Virus record (IMG/VR): IMGVR_UViG_3300028536_000026 | Location: 1-37,328 of that record | Source: a virus | Length of the DNA stretch: 37,328 nt | Strand: one strand, 5' to 3' | Shown here: piece by piece, positions 8,196 through 16,378 of the stretch | How positions within the stretch are numbered: the first letter of the stretch is position 1 | Layout: the number at the start of each line of letters is the position of its first letter | The notes under the pieces: model-generated | Told to the model about the DNA's origin: nothing | The model's database searches: none | What the model saw: only the letters and a program-made list of their open reading frames with translations | Program-made: the position numbers and the translations under genes

Positions 8196-8218
8196 TACTA
8201 CAAATCGTAGTATATAAT
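8196..8218 (+). promoter_or_regulatory. Inverted repeat overlapping a TATAAT box before the tail chaperone gene
   Basis: TACTAC (8196-8201) and GTAGTA (8207-8212) form a perfect 6-bp inverted repeat with a 5-base loop. The repeat is directly followed by TATAAT (8213-8218). It lies in a 122-base gap, unusual in this otherwise packed late operon. A -35 box is weak (TTAAAC at 17-base spacing). It may be a local promoter with an operator, or an RNA hairpin setting chaperone level. Confidence 0.35.
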
Positions 8219-8239
8219 ATTAGGCTGAGGGAGCCGAAA

Positions 8240-8608
8240 ATGCCAAAAGCGACAGTTAGTCTCAACACCGAACGGAAAGAACTCAAGTCTCTTCCGGACG
8301 GTTATGTTGTGCTGAAAAGAATGAGTTATGGACAGTCTGTAGAGCGCCGTTCTATGCTTACCCTTGGGTTCGAAACTGATGGGAATAGTAAGGATTTCAA
8401 GGGTGAGATGGCAATGGGCAACAAGAAGATTAGCGCTTTCGAATTCGCTATTTGTGTTGTTGAACATAATCTGACTGGCGATGACGAACAGCCTTTGGAT
8501 CTCACAAAGGTTGCTACTCTTGATGAATTGGATCCAAAGGTTGGTCAAGAGATTGAAAAGTATATTGGAGAGATGAATAACTTTAACGAGGAAGATCAGG
8601 GAAACTGA
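8240..8608 (+). CDS. Tail assembly chaperone, short form (gpG-like)
   Basis: This 122-residue protein begins at ATG 8240, after the purine-rich GAGGGAG; the longer frame from 8123 has no such signal and adds an unlikely leader. It precedes the tape measure gene and has the expected frameshift site at its 3' end, which identifies it as the first of the two tail assembly chaperones. These bind the tape measure during tail polymerisation and are absent from the finished virion. Its last codons read GGA AAC TGA. Confidence 0.85.
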   Translation: MPKATVSLNTERKELKSLPDGYVVLKRMSYGQSVERRSMLTLGFETDGNSKDFKGEMAMGNKKISAFEFAICVVEHNLTGDDEQPLDLTKVATLDELDPKVGQEIEKYIGEMNNFNEEDQGN

Positions 8609-8850
8609 ATAGCCGCGTCGAGGCGCACCTCTTACTACCTGGGGGAAAAGAAGCAGATGACGAAGTCAAGTTAGCACTCGAACTTACTACTCTCTGCAAA
8701 TCTTTTCATTCTTTGCCTCGACAAGGCGGCATTTTAGATCAGGACTATTATCATGTAGCATTGTTGAATGCTGGATTATATGGAATGGCCAAGCTTGAGG
8801 AAAGAAAGCGTATAGAAGCAGAAAGAAAAGCTGCTCTTAATAAGAGATGA
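8240..8850 (+). CDS. Tail assembly chaperone, -1 frameshift product (gpGT-like)
   Basis: The zero frame ends at 8608, but slipping back one base on GGGAAAC (8599-8605) joins it to an open frame of 81 more codons ending at TGA 8848-8850. The joined product is about 203 residues. The extension has no start codon of its own with a ribosome site, and is helical and charged, ending in a Lys/Arg/Glu-rich stretch (EERKRIEAERKAALNKR). This matches the G/GT chaperone pair of lambda and nearly all long-tailed phages, and the tape measure gene follows 13 bases later. Confidence 0.88.
8599..8605 (+). promoter_or_regulatory. -1 ribosomal frameshift slippery site GGGAAAC
   Basis: The heptamer G GGA AAC is in the correct phase (X XXY YYZ) relative to the ATG at 8240, one codon before the stop. 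A small possible hairpin, GAGG (8620-8623) with CCTC (8628-8631), lies 14 bases downstream. This is farther than usual, so the stimulator is uncertain. Confidence 0.85.
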
Positions 8851-8863
8851 GGTAGATTAAGCT

Positions 8864-11800
8864 ATGTTTGGAGCCAGCGAAATCTACCTCATTTTGCGTG
8901 CCAGAAATGAAGCTGCGATTGCCTTAGCTAGTACTTCTAAACAACTTAATTCCATTGCCATTGCACAGGCGCGTGTTAATGAAATGCAGGCGGCAGGAAT
9001 TAAAGTTGCAGGCTCCCAAGCGGCTGCAGATTTAAAATCTGCTAAAGCAGCCAAAGCAGCAACGGTGGCTCAAATAGCAAGAGGCAAAAATCTTATTACC
9101 ATAGGTGCTGGTATGGCCATTGTTGGGGGCATTGGTGTTAATGCCTTTAACAAGATGACCAATGAGGCCATTAAATATAACCAGCAAGTCTCTTTAACAC
9201 TGACACAGGTTGACAAGGCTAAGGTAAGTTTCAAGGATTTATCTGATATCGGACTCCGAGTAGCGAGAACAGTCCCAGTAGCTTTTGACGATATTCAAAA
9301 ATCCTTATACGATATTTTCTCCTCTTTGGACACTAATGGTCCTGGTGCGGAGAAAATTCTTAAGGCTATAGCTCAGGCCTCTGTGGGCGGCGCTACCGAT
9401 ATGGCCACAGCTGGTAGAGCTATTATAGCCGTACTTAACGCCTATAAATTACCAGCTCAGCAAGTTACTCATGTTAGTGATGTCTTGTTCCAGTTGGTCA
9501 GAAAAGGCGTCGGTACTTATTCGCAATTTGCTGCTGTCATTGGTCGAGCTGTGCCCTCAGCTTTGAAGGCTGGACAGTCTATCGAAGACTTAGCCGGCAT
9601 GATGGCCTTCCTAACCCGTAATGGACTTAGCGCAGCTATGGCTTCCGCCTCTGCATCTCGTGCTTTGGATGCGTTGTCTAAGCCGACTGCTATTAAAAAT
9701 CTCCATGATATGGGTATTGAAGTTCAGGATGCGTCCGGTAAATTCCGCCCCATGGTAGACATTGTCTCTGAGATGCGAGACAAGTTAGGCAAATTAACTC
9801 CAGTAGCTCGTGCTATTAAGCTTAATGAAATATTCAAGGGTGCTGGCGGTACCATTCAAGCTATGCGTTTCTTCAACCTTGGAATTAGTGATTCCAATGG
9901 TTTGTTGAAAGAAATGACCAATGATATGCATAACTCTAGCGGAGCTGCATCTTCTGCTTACAAGGTTATGTCAAATACCCCACAGGCGAAGGTACAGCAG
10001 CTGAAAAACCAATATCAGGCAATGCGTATTGAGCTGGGTAATAATTTGATCCCTGTCAAGCTAGCTTTAGTGAAGGCGCTTAGTGCTGTACTAAATTGGT
10101 TTAACAAGCTCAATCCGACTGTCAAGAAATGGATTACTTATATTCTTGCTGCTACAGCTGTTGCAATGATACTGGTTGGTGTTATTATTGCTATGGCTGG
10201 TGCCTTCCTTATATTGACCGCCGCTGCGGCTGCGTTCGAGATAGGTGCGGCGCCATTGCTTGGAATAATTGCTTTAATTATACTTGCTATAATTGCCATA
10301 GCTGCTGCAGTATTCTTTGTAATTAAATATTGGAAGCAAATATCGTCATTTGCCGTAAGGATCTGGAATGATGTTTACAAGGCTGTAGCGCATGCAGCTA
10401 GTAATGTTGTCCATGCTTGGGATAATGCATACCATGCAGTTAAGTCTACTTGGGATGCTATATACAAAGCAATAAGTACGGCTGTAAATGAAGTTGTTAT
10501 GGCAATAGCGCACGCTTGGCAGAATGTAGTGCATTCTTTTGACAATGTATTACATGCATTAGATAATTTAGACCATGCTTGGAGTAATTTATGGCATGCT
10601 ATAATAAATGTATGGAACGCGGTCATGCCAGTAATCCGTGGAATTGGATTATTTTTCTATGCTGTATTAGGTATTCAAATTAAACTTATTTTTGAGGCTC
10701 TAAAAAAGACATGGCAGATTACTTGGGACGTTGTTTCTGCTATCTGGAATACGGTAGGCCATCCTATATTTACTGCTATACTTGATACTGTTAGATTTAT
10801 GTGGAGCGGTGTCAAGATTATTTGGCGTGCTCAGGTCAGTTTATGGAGGGCTACTTGGAACTTGATGAAGGCTACATGGAATAATGTAGGCCGACCCATA
10901 TTTGATTTCATATTGTCTAGTATTAAATTTATGTGGACTAGTATCAGAGTTATATGGAATGCAATGATTACAGTTTGGAGAGGTACTTGGAATCTAATTC
11001 GTGGAATTTGGGATAACATAGGAAAGCCTGTATTTACAGCGGCAGGTAATTCCATTAAGGCTATATGGCGTAACGTAATAAGCCCAACATTTACTGCCAT
11101 AAGTAATGGTTGGAGAAGTTTATGGTCTGGAATGTCAAATGTATTTTCCAGCATTTGGAATGGAGTACAGAGAGCAATTAGAGGTGCTCTCAATGGCATA
11201 ATTTCTGTAATCAATGCCTTTATCGGTGGAATTAACGCTCTGCTTGGTCACCTCCCAGGCCATTTCCACATTGATAAGATAGGAACTATTGCTGACCCTA
11301 ATGCTAAGGGCCCCGCACATACACCTAATACTAGAGGCTTTGCTAGAGGTGGAGTTCTTCCCGGTTACTCTCCAGGTAAGGATAATATACGGTTGCCAGC
11401 TTATATGTTCTCTGGCGGCGAGGGCATATTAATACCAGAAGCTGTTCGTGCGATTGGCGGAAAGCGTGGAATTGACAGAATAAATTCCATGTTTTCCAAT
11501 AGAAGATCAATGGACAAGTCTGGTATGTTTATTGGGGGAGGTATAATTGGAGGTATTGCTGGTGCTCTAAAGAGTACAGTCGGCGCTGTGGAGGGCGGAC
11601 TTCGCAAGGGTGTTGCAGCCATGTTAAGAGCTGGTCTTAACTTGGCAGAAGCTCCAGTTAAGGCTGCACTTGGATCTATGCCAGGTGGAATTATTAAGGA
11701 TATATCCAGTGGTGGATATCAAAAGGTAGACCAAGTAATTAGAAGTATGATCGATGATTTGGGTGGTAAGGCTCGTAAGGCTGCTGCGAAAGCTGCGGCT

Positions 11801-13306
11801 TCGTCAGTTGGTTCTCAAGGAAATGTTACTGGAGCGGGTGCTCTAGCTAATCAAGCTTATGCTAAGGGTCAGTTAGGTAGATTTGGTTGGGGATTAGATC
11901 AGATGGGATCCCTTATAAATCTCTGGAATGGCGAATGTGTTCCACTACGAACTCGAATTCTCACCAAACGCGGCTGGCTATCTCATGGCGAGGTGGAAAT
12001 TGGGGACGAAACACTTGGTTATAATCCTATTTTAGATTGCAACGAGTGGACACGAATAACTCGTATTGTCCATTACGAAGACCGTGAAGTTCAACGTTTA
12101 GGAAATCGTAATTGGCAAGTTGATGTAACTCCTGGCCATCGTTGGTGGAGTGAGCCGTTGGAATCTGTAATTAAAAAGGGCGGGGCGCAGAAAGTTCCGG
12201 GATTTGTACGAACAGATGAACTTCGTTGGGGTCATCGAATTCGGTTATCCGCCATTGCCAATACTGATGGCATCCCGACACTTTCGCTTCAAGATGCAGC
12301 AGTATTGGCGTGGATACAGGGAGATGGAACCCTTACCGAAACATCCAATGGTAAGTGGGATGGTAGAATTTATCAGTCCAAGTTAAGCCAAATTGTTAGA
12401 ATACGTGCTATGTTGGTAGGTATAGACTATACTGAAACAATTTCCAATCGCAGTAATTCTAAAGCTAATTGGCTTCCAGAACATATTTTCCTGCTTCCAC
12501 GCCATTACGTTACAGATTTGGTAAAAAGATCCCAAATTATGGATTATGGTCTAGAACAGTTTATACTAGGACTATCTATCGAGCAACGTTCTGCATGGCT
12601 TGCAGCAATGATAGATGCAGAAGGACATAGCATAGGGCAGAATGGTGATCGTGGGCATACAACTATCACACAAAATAATGGTGAAATGCAAGATGCTATT
12701 AAACTTGCTGTTTATTTAGAAGGATTTAAACCATCACGTACAGCACATGGGGAGTCTGCTGGAAGAATTGGAATGACAGTACCATATATTAGTAAGTTCC
12801 AAATTACGAAATTGTTAGAAAGACAAGATGTGTGGTGTGTGACTACAGAGCTTGGTTCTTGGACGGCCGAACAGGATGGAAGAATCTTTCTTACAGGTAA
12901 TTCTGGCTGGTCCCAATTTGCTAAAAATCCATCTAGTGGTGCCTATGGAATTCCTCAGGCACTCCCTGCTAGTAAGATGGCTTCTTCCGGATCCGACTGG
13001 TTAACTAACCCAGCTACTCAGATTAACTGGGGTCTCAACTATATTAGAGGACGTTATGGTTCCCCATCCAACGCTTATGGTACCTGGCTAAACCGCTCTC
13101 CACACTGGTACGGCGGTGGGATGTCGCCGACTGTATTCGACACGCCTACCGTCATCGGCGTGGGTGAGCGTGGAGCTGAGACGGTCAGCGTGACGCCTGG
13201 ACGTGGCACAGGCCCTTCTCAGAACTTCTACATAACAACACAAGAGATTGATCCTGTTAAACATGCAGCCGACTTAGGTTGGGAATTCAGTAGGAGAGTT
13301 GGCTAA
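8864..13306 (+). CDS. Tape measure protein with muralytic domain, interrupted by an intein
   Basis: The precursor is 1480 residues, 1158 after intein removal. The order is: N-terminal helices; a TP901/PhageMin_Tail-type core (about 100-350, with FSSLDTNG and KGVGTYSQFA); two or three hydrophobic segments (about 420-495); His/Trp repeats and 44-residue Trp-rich repeats (about 500-770); a Gly/Ala region; then a transglycosylase-like domain split by the intein. Without the intein it reads LWNGE-SGWSQFAKNPSSGAYGIPQA, the catalytic-Glu context of such lytic domains. It sets tail length, and the muralytic part should open the cell wall at DNA entry. ATG 8864 is preceded by GAGGTAG. Confidence 0.93.
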   Translation: MFGASEIYLILRARNEAAIALASTSKQLNSIAIAQARVNEMQAAGIKVAGSQAAADLKSAKAAKAATVAQIARGKNLITIGAGMAIVGGIGVNAFNKMTNEAIKYNQQVSLTLTQVDKAKVSFKDLSDIGLRVARTVPVAFDDIQKSLYDIFSSLDTNGPGAEKILKAIAQASVGGATDMATAGRAIIAVLNAYKLPAQQVTHVSDVLFQLVRKGVGTYSQFAAVIGRAVPSALKAGQSIEDLAGMMAFLTRNGLSAAMASASASRALDALSKPTAIKNLHDMGIEVQDASGKFRPMVDIVSEMRDKLGKLTPVARAIKLNEIFKGAGGTIQAMRFFNLGISDSNGLLKEMTNDMHNSSGAASSAYKVMSNTPQAKVQQLKNQYQAMRIELGNNLIPVKLALVKALSAVLNWFNKLNPTVKKWITYILAATAVAMILVGVIIAMAGAFLILTAAAAAFEIGAAPLLGIIALIILAIIAIAAAVFFVIKYWKQISSFAVRIWNDVYKAVAHAASNVVHAWDNAYHAVKSTWDAIYKAISTAVNEVVMAIAHAWQNVVHSFDNVLHALDNLDHAWSNLWHAIINVWNAVMPVIRGIGLFFYAVLGIQIKLIFEALKKTWQITWDVVSAIWNTVGHPIFTAILDTVRFMWSGVKIIWRAQVSLWRATWNLMKATWNNVGRPIFDFILSSIKFMWTSIRVIWNAMITVWRGTWNLIRGIWDNIGKPVFTAAGNSIKAIWRNVISPTFTAISNGWRSLWSGMSNVFSSIWNGVQRAIRGALNGIISVINAFIGGINALLGHLPGHFHIDKIGTIADPNAKGPAHTPNTRGFARGGVLPGYSPGKDNIRLPAYMFSGGEGILIPEAVRAIGGKRGIDRINSMFSNRRSMDKSGMFIGGGIIGGIAGALKSTVGAVEGGLRKGVAAMLRAGLNLAEAPVKAALGSMPGGIIKDISSGGYQKVDQVIRSMIDDLGGKARKAAAKAAASSVGSQGNVTGAGALANQAYAKGQLGRFGWGLDQMGSLINLWNGECVPLRTRILTKRGWLSHGEVEIGDETLGYNPILDCNEWTRITRIVHYEDREVQRLGNRNWQVDVTPGHRWWSEPLESVIKKGGAQKVPGFVRTDELRWGHRIRLSAIANTDGIPTLSLQDAAVLAWIQGDGTLTETSNGKWDGRIYQSKLSQIVRIRAMLVGIDYTETISNRSNSKANWLPEHIFLLPRHYVTDLVKRSQIMDYGLEQFILGLSIEQRSAWLAAMIDAEGHSIGQNGDRGHTTITQNNGEMQDAIKLAVYLEGFKPSRTAHGESAGRIGMTVPYISKFQITKLLERQDVWCVTTELGSWTAEQDGRIFLTGNSGWSQFAKNPSSGAYGIPQALPASKMASSGSDWLTNPATQINWGLNYIRGRYGSPSNAYGTWLNRSPHWYGGGMSPTVFDTPTVIGVGERGAETVSVTPGRGTGPSQNFYITTQEIDPVKHAADLGWEFSRRVG
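11936..12901 (+). mobile_element. Intein with LAGLIDADG homing endonuclease, in the tape measure gene
   Basis: The intein covers residues 1025-1346 of the precursor (322 residues). It starts with Cys (CVPLRTRILTKRGW, block A), has VDVTPGHRWW (block B with T-x-x-H) and ends VWCVTTELGSW then FLTGN, with Ser as first extein residue. The penultimate residue is Gly instead of the usual His. Two LAGLIDADG-type motifs are present with acidic residues kept: AVLAWIQGDGTL and AWLAAMIDAEGH. The insertion point is directly after the presumed catalytic Glu1024 of the muralytic domain. It is clearly related to the intein at 33329-34300. Confidence 0.93.
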
Positions 13307-14925
13307 TGGCCCTCACTACTTATCCAGGTGTGACAAGTCCATCAATTGGTTGGGCTGTTATCAGTAATGCTATTATAGCTGGTTTTTCTGGTATATCTAA
13401 TTCTGTGTCTAACAATGCGCAAACTATGCCTAATAGTGGTGCCAGTTGTGGAGACGGTATTGGTATCAATTATGTAGGTAGTAACCTCAATGTCATATAT
13501 AAGGGCGATGTAGTAGTTATAGTTACCGTTTCGGATGTTGGTGTATCTTCGGTAGGAGTGGGAAGTTCGGGGCTAACTTTCACACAAGTAGCCTCAATGG
13601 GACTTGCCGGAATTTGGGTAAGTGGAATTGCGGCGGCCACTGTTATAGGCATAGGATCTGCATCAGCAACTACTACTAGTGGTACCACTCGCATGCATGC
13701 TTATGTAGTACACAATGTAAGTAGTGTCTCATCTATAACTGCTAACTCCGCTACAAGTACTACTCCTTCATTAACTATGCCGGCTCTTACCGCTCCGAAT
13801 GCATTATCAATGTTCTTTCTAAGATCTGGAGCGGCTCCTACCGCACAACGAACCACACCTCCAGTTGCATATACTACATCATCCACTATTACTGGTACTA
13901 TAATACAGTCAATGGTCACTACACCTGTGGGTATTGGCACGGTGGAAACCTATTCTTCTACACTCGCATCCTCTAGTGCATGGAACACTGTAGGTATTAC
14001 TTTCTATGGTCCTACCGTGCAATTGGATGATATGACTTTCAAGCTAACAGATAACGGTATTTTACTTAATGATCCATCTGACGTAACGCCACCTATATAT
14101 GATATTAATACAGTTACTGGACTGGTAGATCTGGATGCTGCAGAATCGGATTCTGCTATAGATGGTGCTAATGGTTCTTATGTTGATGCCAAGTTTACTT
14201 TAGGCAAAACTGTCGTAATAGATGGAACCTTAATTGATACCCCGCCCATCAATGAATCTCGTTATGATACATTAAAAACATCAGCTAGCCCCGTTGATGT
14301 TGCTATACCATTTTATTTTAAATTACCTGGGCAAAATCCACGTGTCTTGATGGTCAAGCCCATAGGATTCAAATCCGACCTGGATAGGGTACGTTCTATA
14401 GGATCCACCCCGTTCCAAATACAAATGAAAAACGAAGATTCAGTTGCTTATGCAGTTGCTACGACATTTGGAGTAGCAAATACTCTAGGCATTGCCAATT
14501 ATATTGCTACTCCACTGGTCAATAATGGCAATGCAGAGACATATCCTCTAATATATTTTAATGTATATAACACTTCCGATATAGGGACGCCAGGACAATT
14601 TTTTAAATTTTACAATCCAGAATTTTTTGCTATTGTGGCTGGTAAATCAGTAAATGGCGCAACTATTGGAATAGAAATCATTAATCAATTAGGTGGCGTA
14701 AATCTAGCAAATTCAGCAGTTGGTGAAGGTTATGTATTAGATCTTAAGAGACGAACACTTACAAGACTTTCCGATGGTAGCGATTGGTCTATGTATATTA
14801 CAGGACGTACTTGGTGGTCCTTACTATCTGGATCTAATCAGATCGTTATGCAGAGACCAGGAGGCTCATCTACTTCGATTACCAATGAAGGTTTCTCTTA
14901 TGCCTACGACGACGCCTGGAGATAA
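13306..14925 (+). CDS. Distal tail protein (Dit-like) with extra N-terminal domain
   Basis: This 539-residue protein starts as TAATG at the tape measure stop. The C-terminal half (from about residue 236, LDDMTFKLTDNGILLND) fits a distal tail protein: LGKTVVIDGTLI, a segment with RYDTLKTS, then a galectin-like C-terminal part (FKFYNPEFFAI, VLDLKRRTLTRLSDGSDW). The first about 235 residues are Ser/Thr/Gly/Ala-rich beta and resemble adhesin-like or carbohydrate-binding extensions seen on baseplate proteins; they are absent from small Dit proteins. It should form the hub ring at the tail tip. Confidence 0.75.
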   Translation: MALTTYPGVTSPSIGWAVISNAIIAGFSGISNSVSNNAQTMPNSGASCGDGIGINYVGSNLNVIYKGDVVVIVTVSDVGVSSVGVGSSGLTFTQVASMGLAGIWVSGIAAATVIGIGSASATTTSGTTRMHAYVVHNVSSVSSITANSATSTTPSLTMPALTAPNALSMFFLRSGAAPTAQRTTPPVAYTTSSTITGTIIQSMVTTPVGIGTVETYSSTLASSSAWNTVGITFYGPTVQLDDMTFKLTDNGILLNDPSDVTPPIYDINTVTGLVDLDAAESDSAIDGANGSYVDAKFTLGKTVVIDGTLIDTPPINESRYDTLKTSASPVDVAIPFYFKLPGQNPRVLMVKPIGFKSDLDRVRSIGSTPFQIQMKNEDSVAYAVATTFGVANTLGIANYIATPLVNNGNAETYPLIYFNVYNTSDIGTPGQFFKFYNPEFFAIVAGKSVNGATIGIEIINQLGGVNLANSAVGEGYVLDLKRRTLTRLSDGSDWSMYITGRTWWSLLSGSNQIVMQRPGGSSTSITNEGFSYAYDDAWR

Positions 14926-14927
14926 TC

Positions 14928-15995
14928 ATGCCGGCAGCTCTAGGGGCACTCAATTCTAGATTCAAACTTGAATCCCATGACCATGATGGTGATTTCATAG
15001 CCGCACTACCTTACAGGAATGTGCAATATGAACAGATGCTCAACGTTAGTGGCCAATCATTCCGTTGTGAAATACCTTATAGAGGCTATTCTCAGGTCAA
15101 TCAAAGTAACTTATACCCAGGTAAGCATGAACTTTGGTTCTATGATAATAAGGTGAGTCAAGATGATCCAGTATTTGCGGGTCCTCTATGGGATGCTACA
15201 CCTGCAAGTAGTACTGGTGTCTTGTCTTGTGCAGCTCAAGATCCATTATCCTACTTAGCAAAGCGTGAACTCAAGACTAATAAGGTATACTCAGCACAGG
15301 GCGGTGCTGACATTATTATCAACCTAATCGCTTATGTTAACAGTATTCGCTCTACGCAAATGACTACTAATAAGGTAACAAGCAATGCTCAAACTATGTC
15401 ACCTACATATAGAGCCATAGATAGGAACTTCATTCTCGACTTGATAGATGCTACATCGACTAGCACTGACGGTGTAGACTTTTTCTTCCGCACTGTCGGT
15501 GCGTCACATGTTCTACAGTTGTATGGAGGAAAGATTAAGCCAGCTGCCGCTCTATCAAATACTTTAGAGTATGGTGGTAACATGGATGGCTATTCTGTAC
15601 AGTACAATGCACAGGCAATAGGTAATGACTACGACATAGCTAATAGTAATAATGTGATTGGTAACGCAGTTGATGCAGCCAATCAAACAGCATACGATGC
15701 TCTCTACCAAATTATAGAACGTGGTTCGCATCTAAGCAACCTAACAGCTTTGAATAACTCTGCTACAAGTCAGGTCAAGGCTACAGCAACGACTAAGATT
15801 ATACCTGCTCTTGTAAGTAGAGTATTAACGCCTATTAAGGACTTTGATTTTGGATCACAGTTCACTGTAATAATTAACGACGAATATGTACAGTACAACA
15901 ACCTCATCCGTGTAGTTGGTTGGCAAAATACTATCAGTCAAGGGGACAAGCTAACGACAGTCATTTATACTAAGGATACGGCAGAGGTAGCATAA
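14928..15995 (+). CDS. Tail-tip / baseplate hub protein (minor tail, Tal-like)
   Basis: This 355-residue protein follows the distal tail gene at 2 bases. It contains motifs of the gp27-like hub family: an N-terminal YRNVQYEQMLNVSGQSF region, VFAGPLWDATPASSTG (typical F-x-G-x-L/I-W motif), AAQDPLSYLAKR, and a C-terminal strand pair with FTVIINDEYVQYNNLIRV. Such proteins close the tail tube and anchor the fibres. It is short and lacks an obvious peptidase domain, so only the hub domain seems to be here. It ends in a one-base overlap with the next gene. Confidence 0.75.
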   Translation: MPAALGALNSRFKLESHDHDGDFIAALPYRNVQYEQMLNVSGQSFRCEIPYRGYSQVNQSNLYPGKHELWFYDNKVSQDDPVFAGPLWDATPASSTGVLSCAAQDPLSYLAKRELKTNKVYSAQGGADIIINLIAYVNSIRSTQMTTNKVTSNAQTMSPTYRAIDRNFILDLIDATSTSTDGVDFFFRTVGASHVLQLYGGKIKPAAALSNTLEYGGNMDGYSVQYNAQAIGNDYDIANSNNVIGNAVDAANQTAYDALYQIIERGSHLSNLTALNNSATSQVKATATTKIIPALVSRVLTPIKDFDFGSQFTVIINDEYVQYNNLIRVVGWQNTISQGDKLTTVIYTKDTAEVA

Positions 15996-16357
15996 TGCCA
16001 GTACCTAGGCCTAAGATGACAGTCGATACATTATATGACCTTTTTAGCGATCTACAACGTTCTATAACGAACCTTAGAACTAATCCTGAATTTCCATTTA
16101 CTAATGCATTCAGTGCTAATTTGGTTGCGGGTACATCATTCACCTCTGGTTCAACTACTTTTGGTGTAACCTTCCAAGATCCACCCTTGGTATTCACTGA
16201 GATTCAGGCCGATAGCGCTGGAGGTCCTTCATCACTAGGTTTGACTATTGGCAATATTACTGTTACAGGATTTGACTGGAGAATTTTTACAACGAGTGGC
16301 GCCAACGCTGCTGGTAACCATAACTGCACCGTTGCATATGTGTGCATCGGTTTGTAA
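15995..16357 (+). CDS. Small minor tail protein, possible receptor-binding or knob domain
   Basis: This 120-residue protein has a helical N-terminus (DTLYDLFSDLQRSITNL, likely trimerisation or docking) followed by a compact beta domain. Its last strands (VTGFDWRIFTTSGAN and TVAYVCIGL) resemble the end of H-type-lectin-like or tail knob domains. Its place right after the hub gene and before the endolysin suits a tail-tip adhesin. Host-receptor binding is an inference; no close family is recognised with certainty. Confidence 0.6.
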   Translation: MPVPRPKMTVDTLYDLFSDLQRSITNLRTNPEFPFTNAFSANLVAGTSFTSGSTTFGVTFQDPPLVFTEIQADSAGGPSSLGLTIGNITVTGFDWRIFTTSGANAAGNHNCTVAYVCIGL

Positions 16358-16378
16358 GCCCTTGAGGGAAGGGGTAAC

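Noticed and set aside
8123-8608. Longer start of the tail assembly chaperone at 8123
   Set aside because: The added 39 residues are rich in Cys and Arg with no family match, and a purine-rich ribosome site lies before ATG 8240.
11936-12901. Mini-intein or dead endonuclease
   Set aside because: Both LAGLIDADG-like motifs and their acidic residues are present in the tape measure intein, so it is more likely a full-length, possibly active element.
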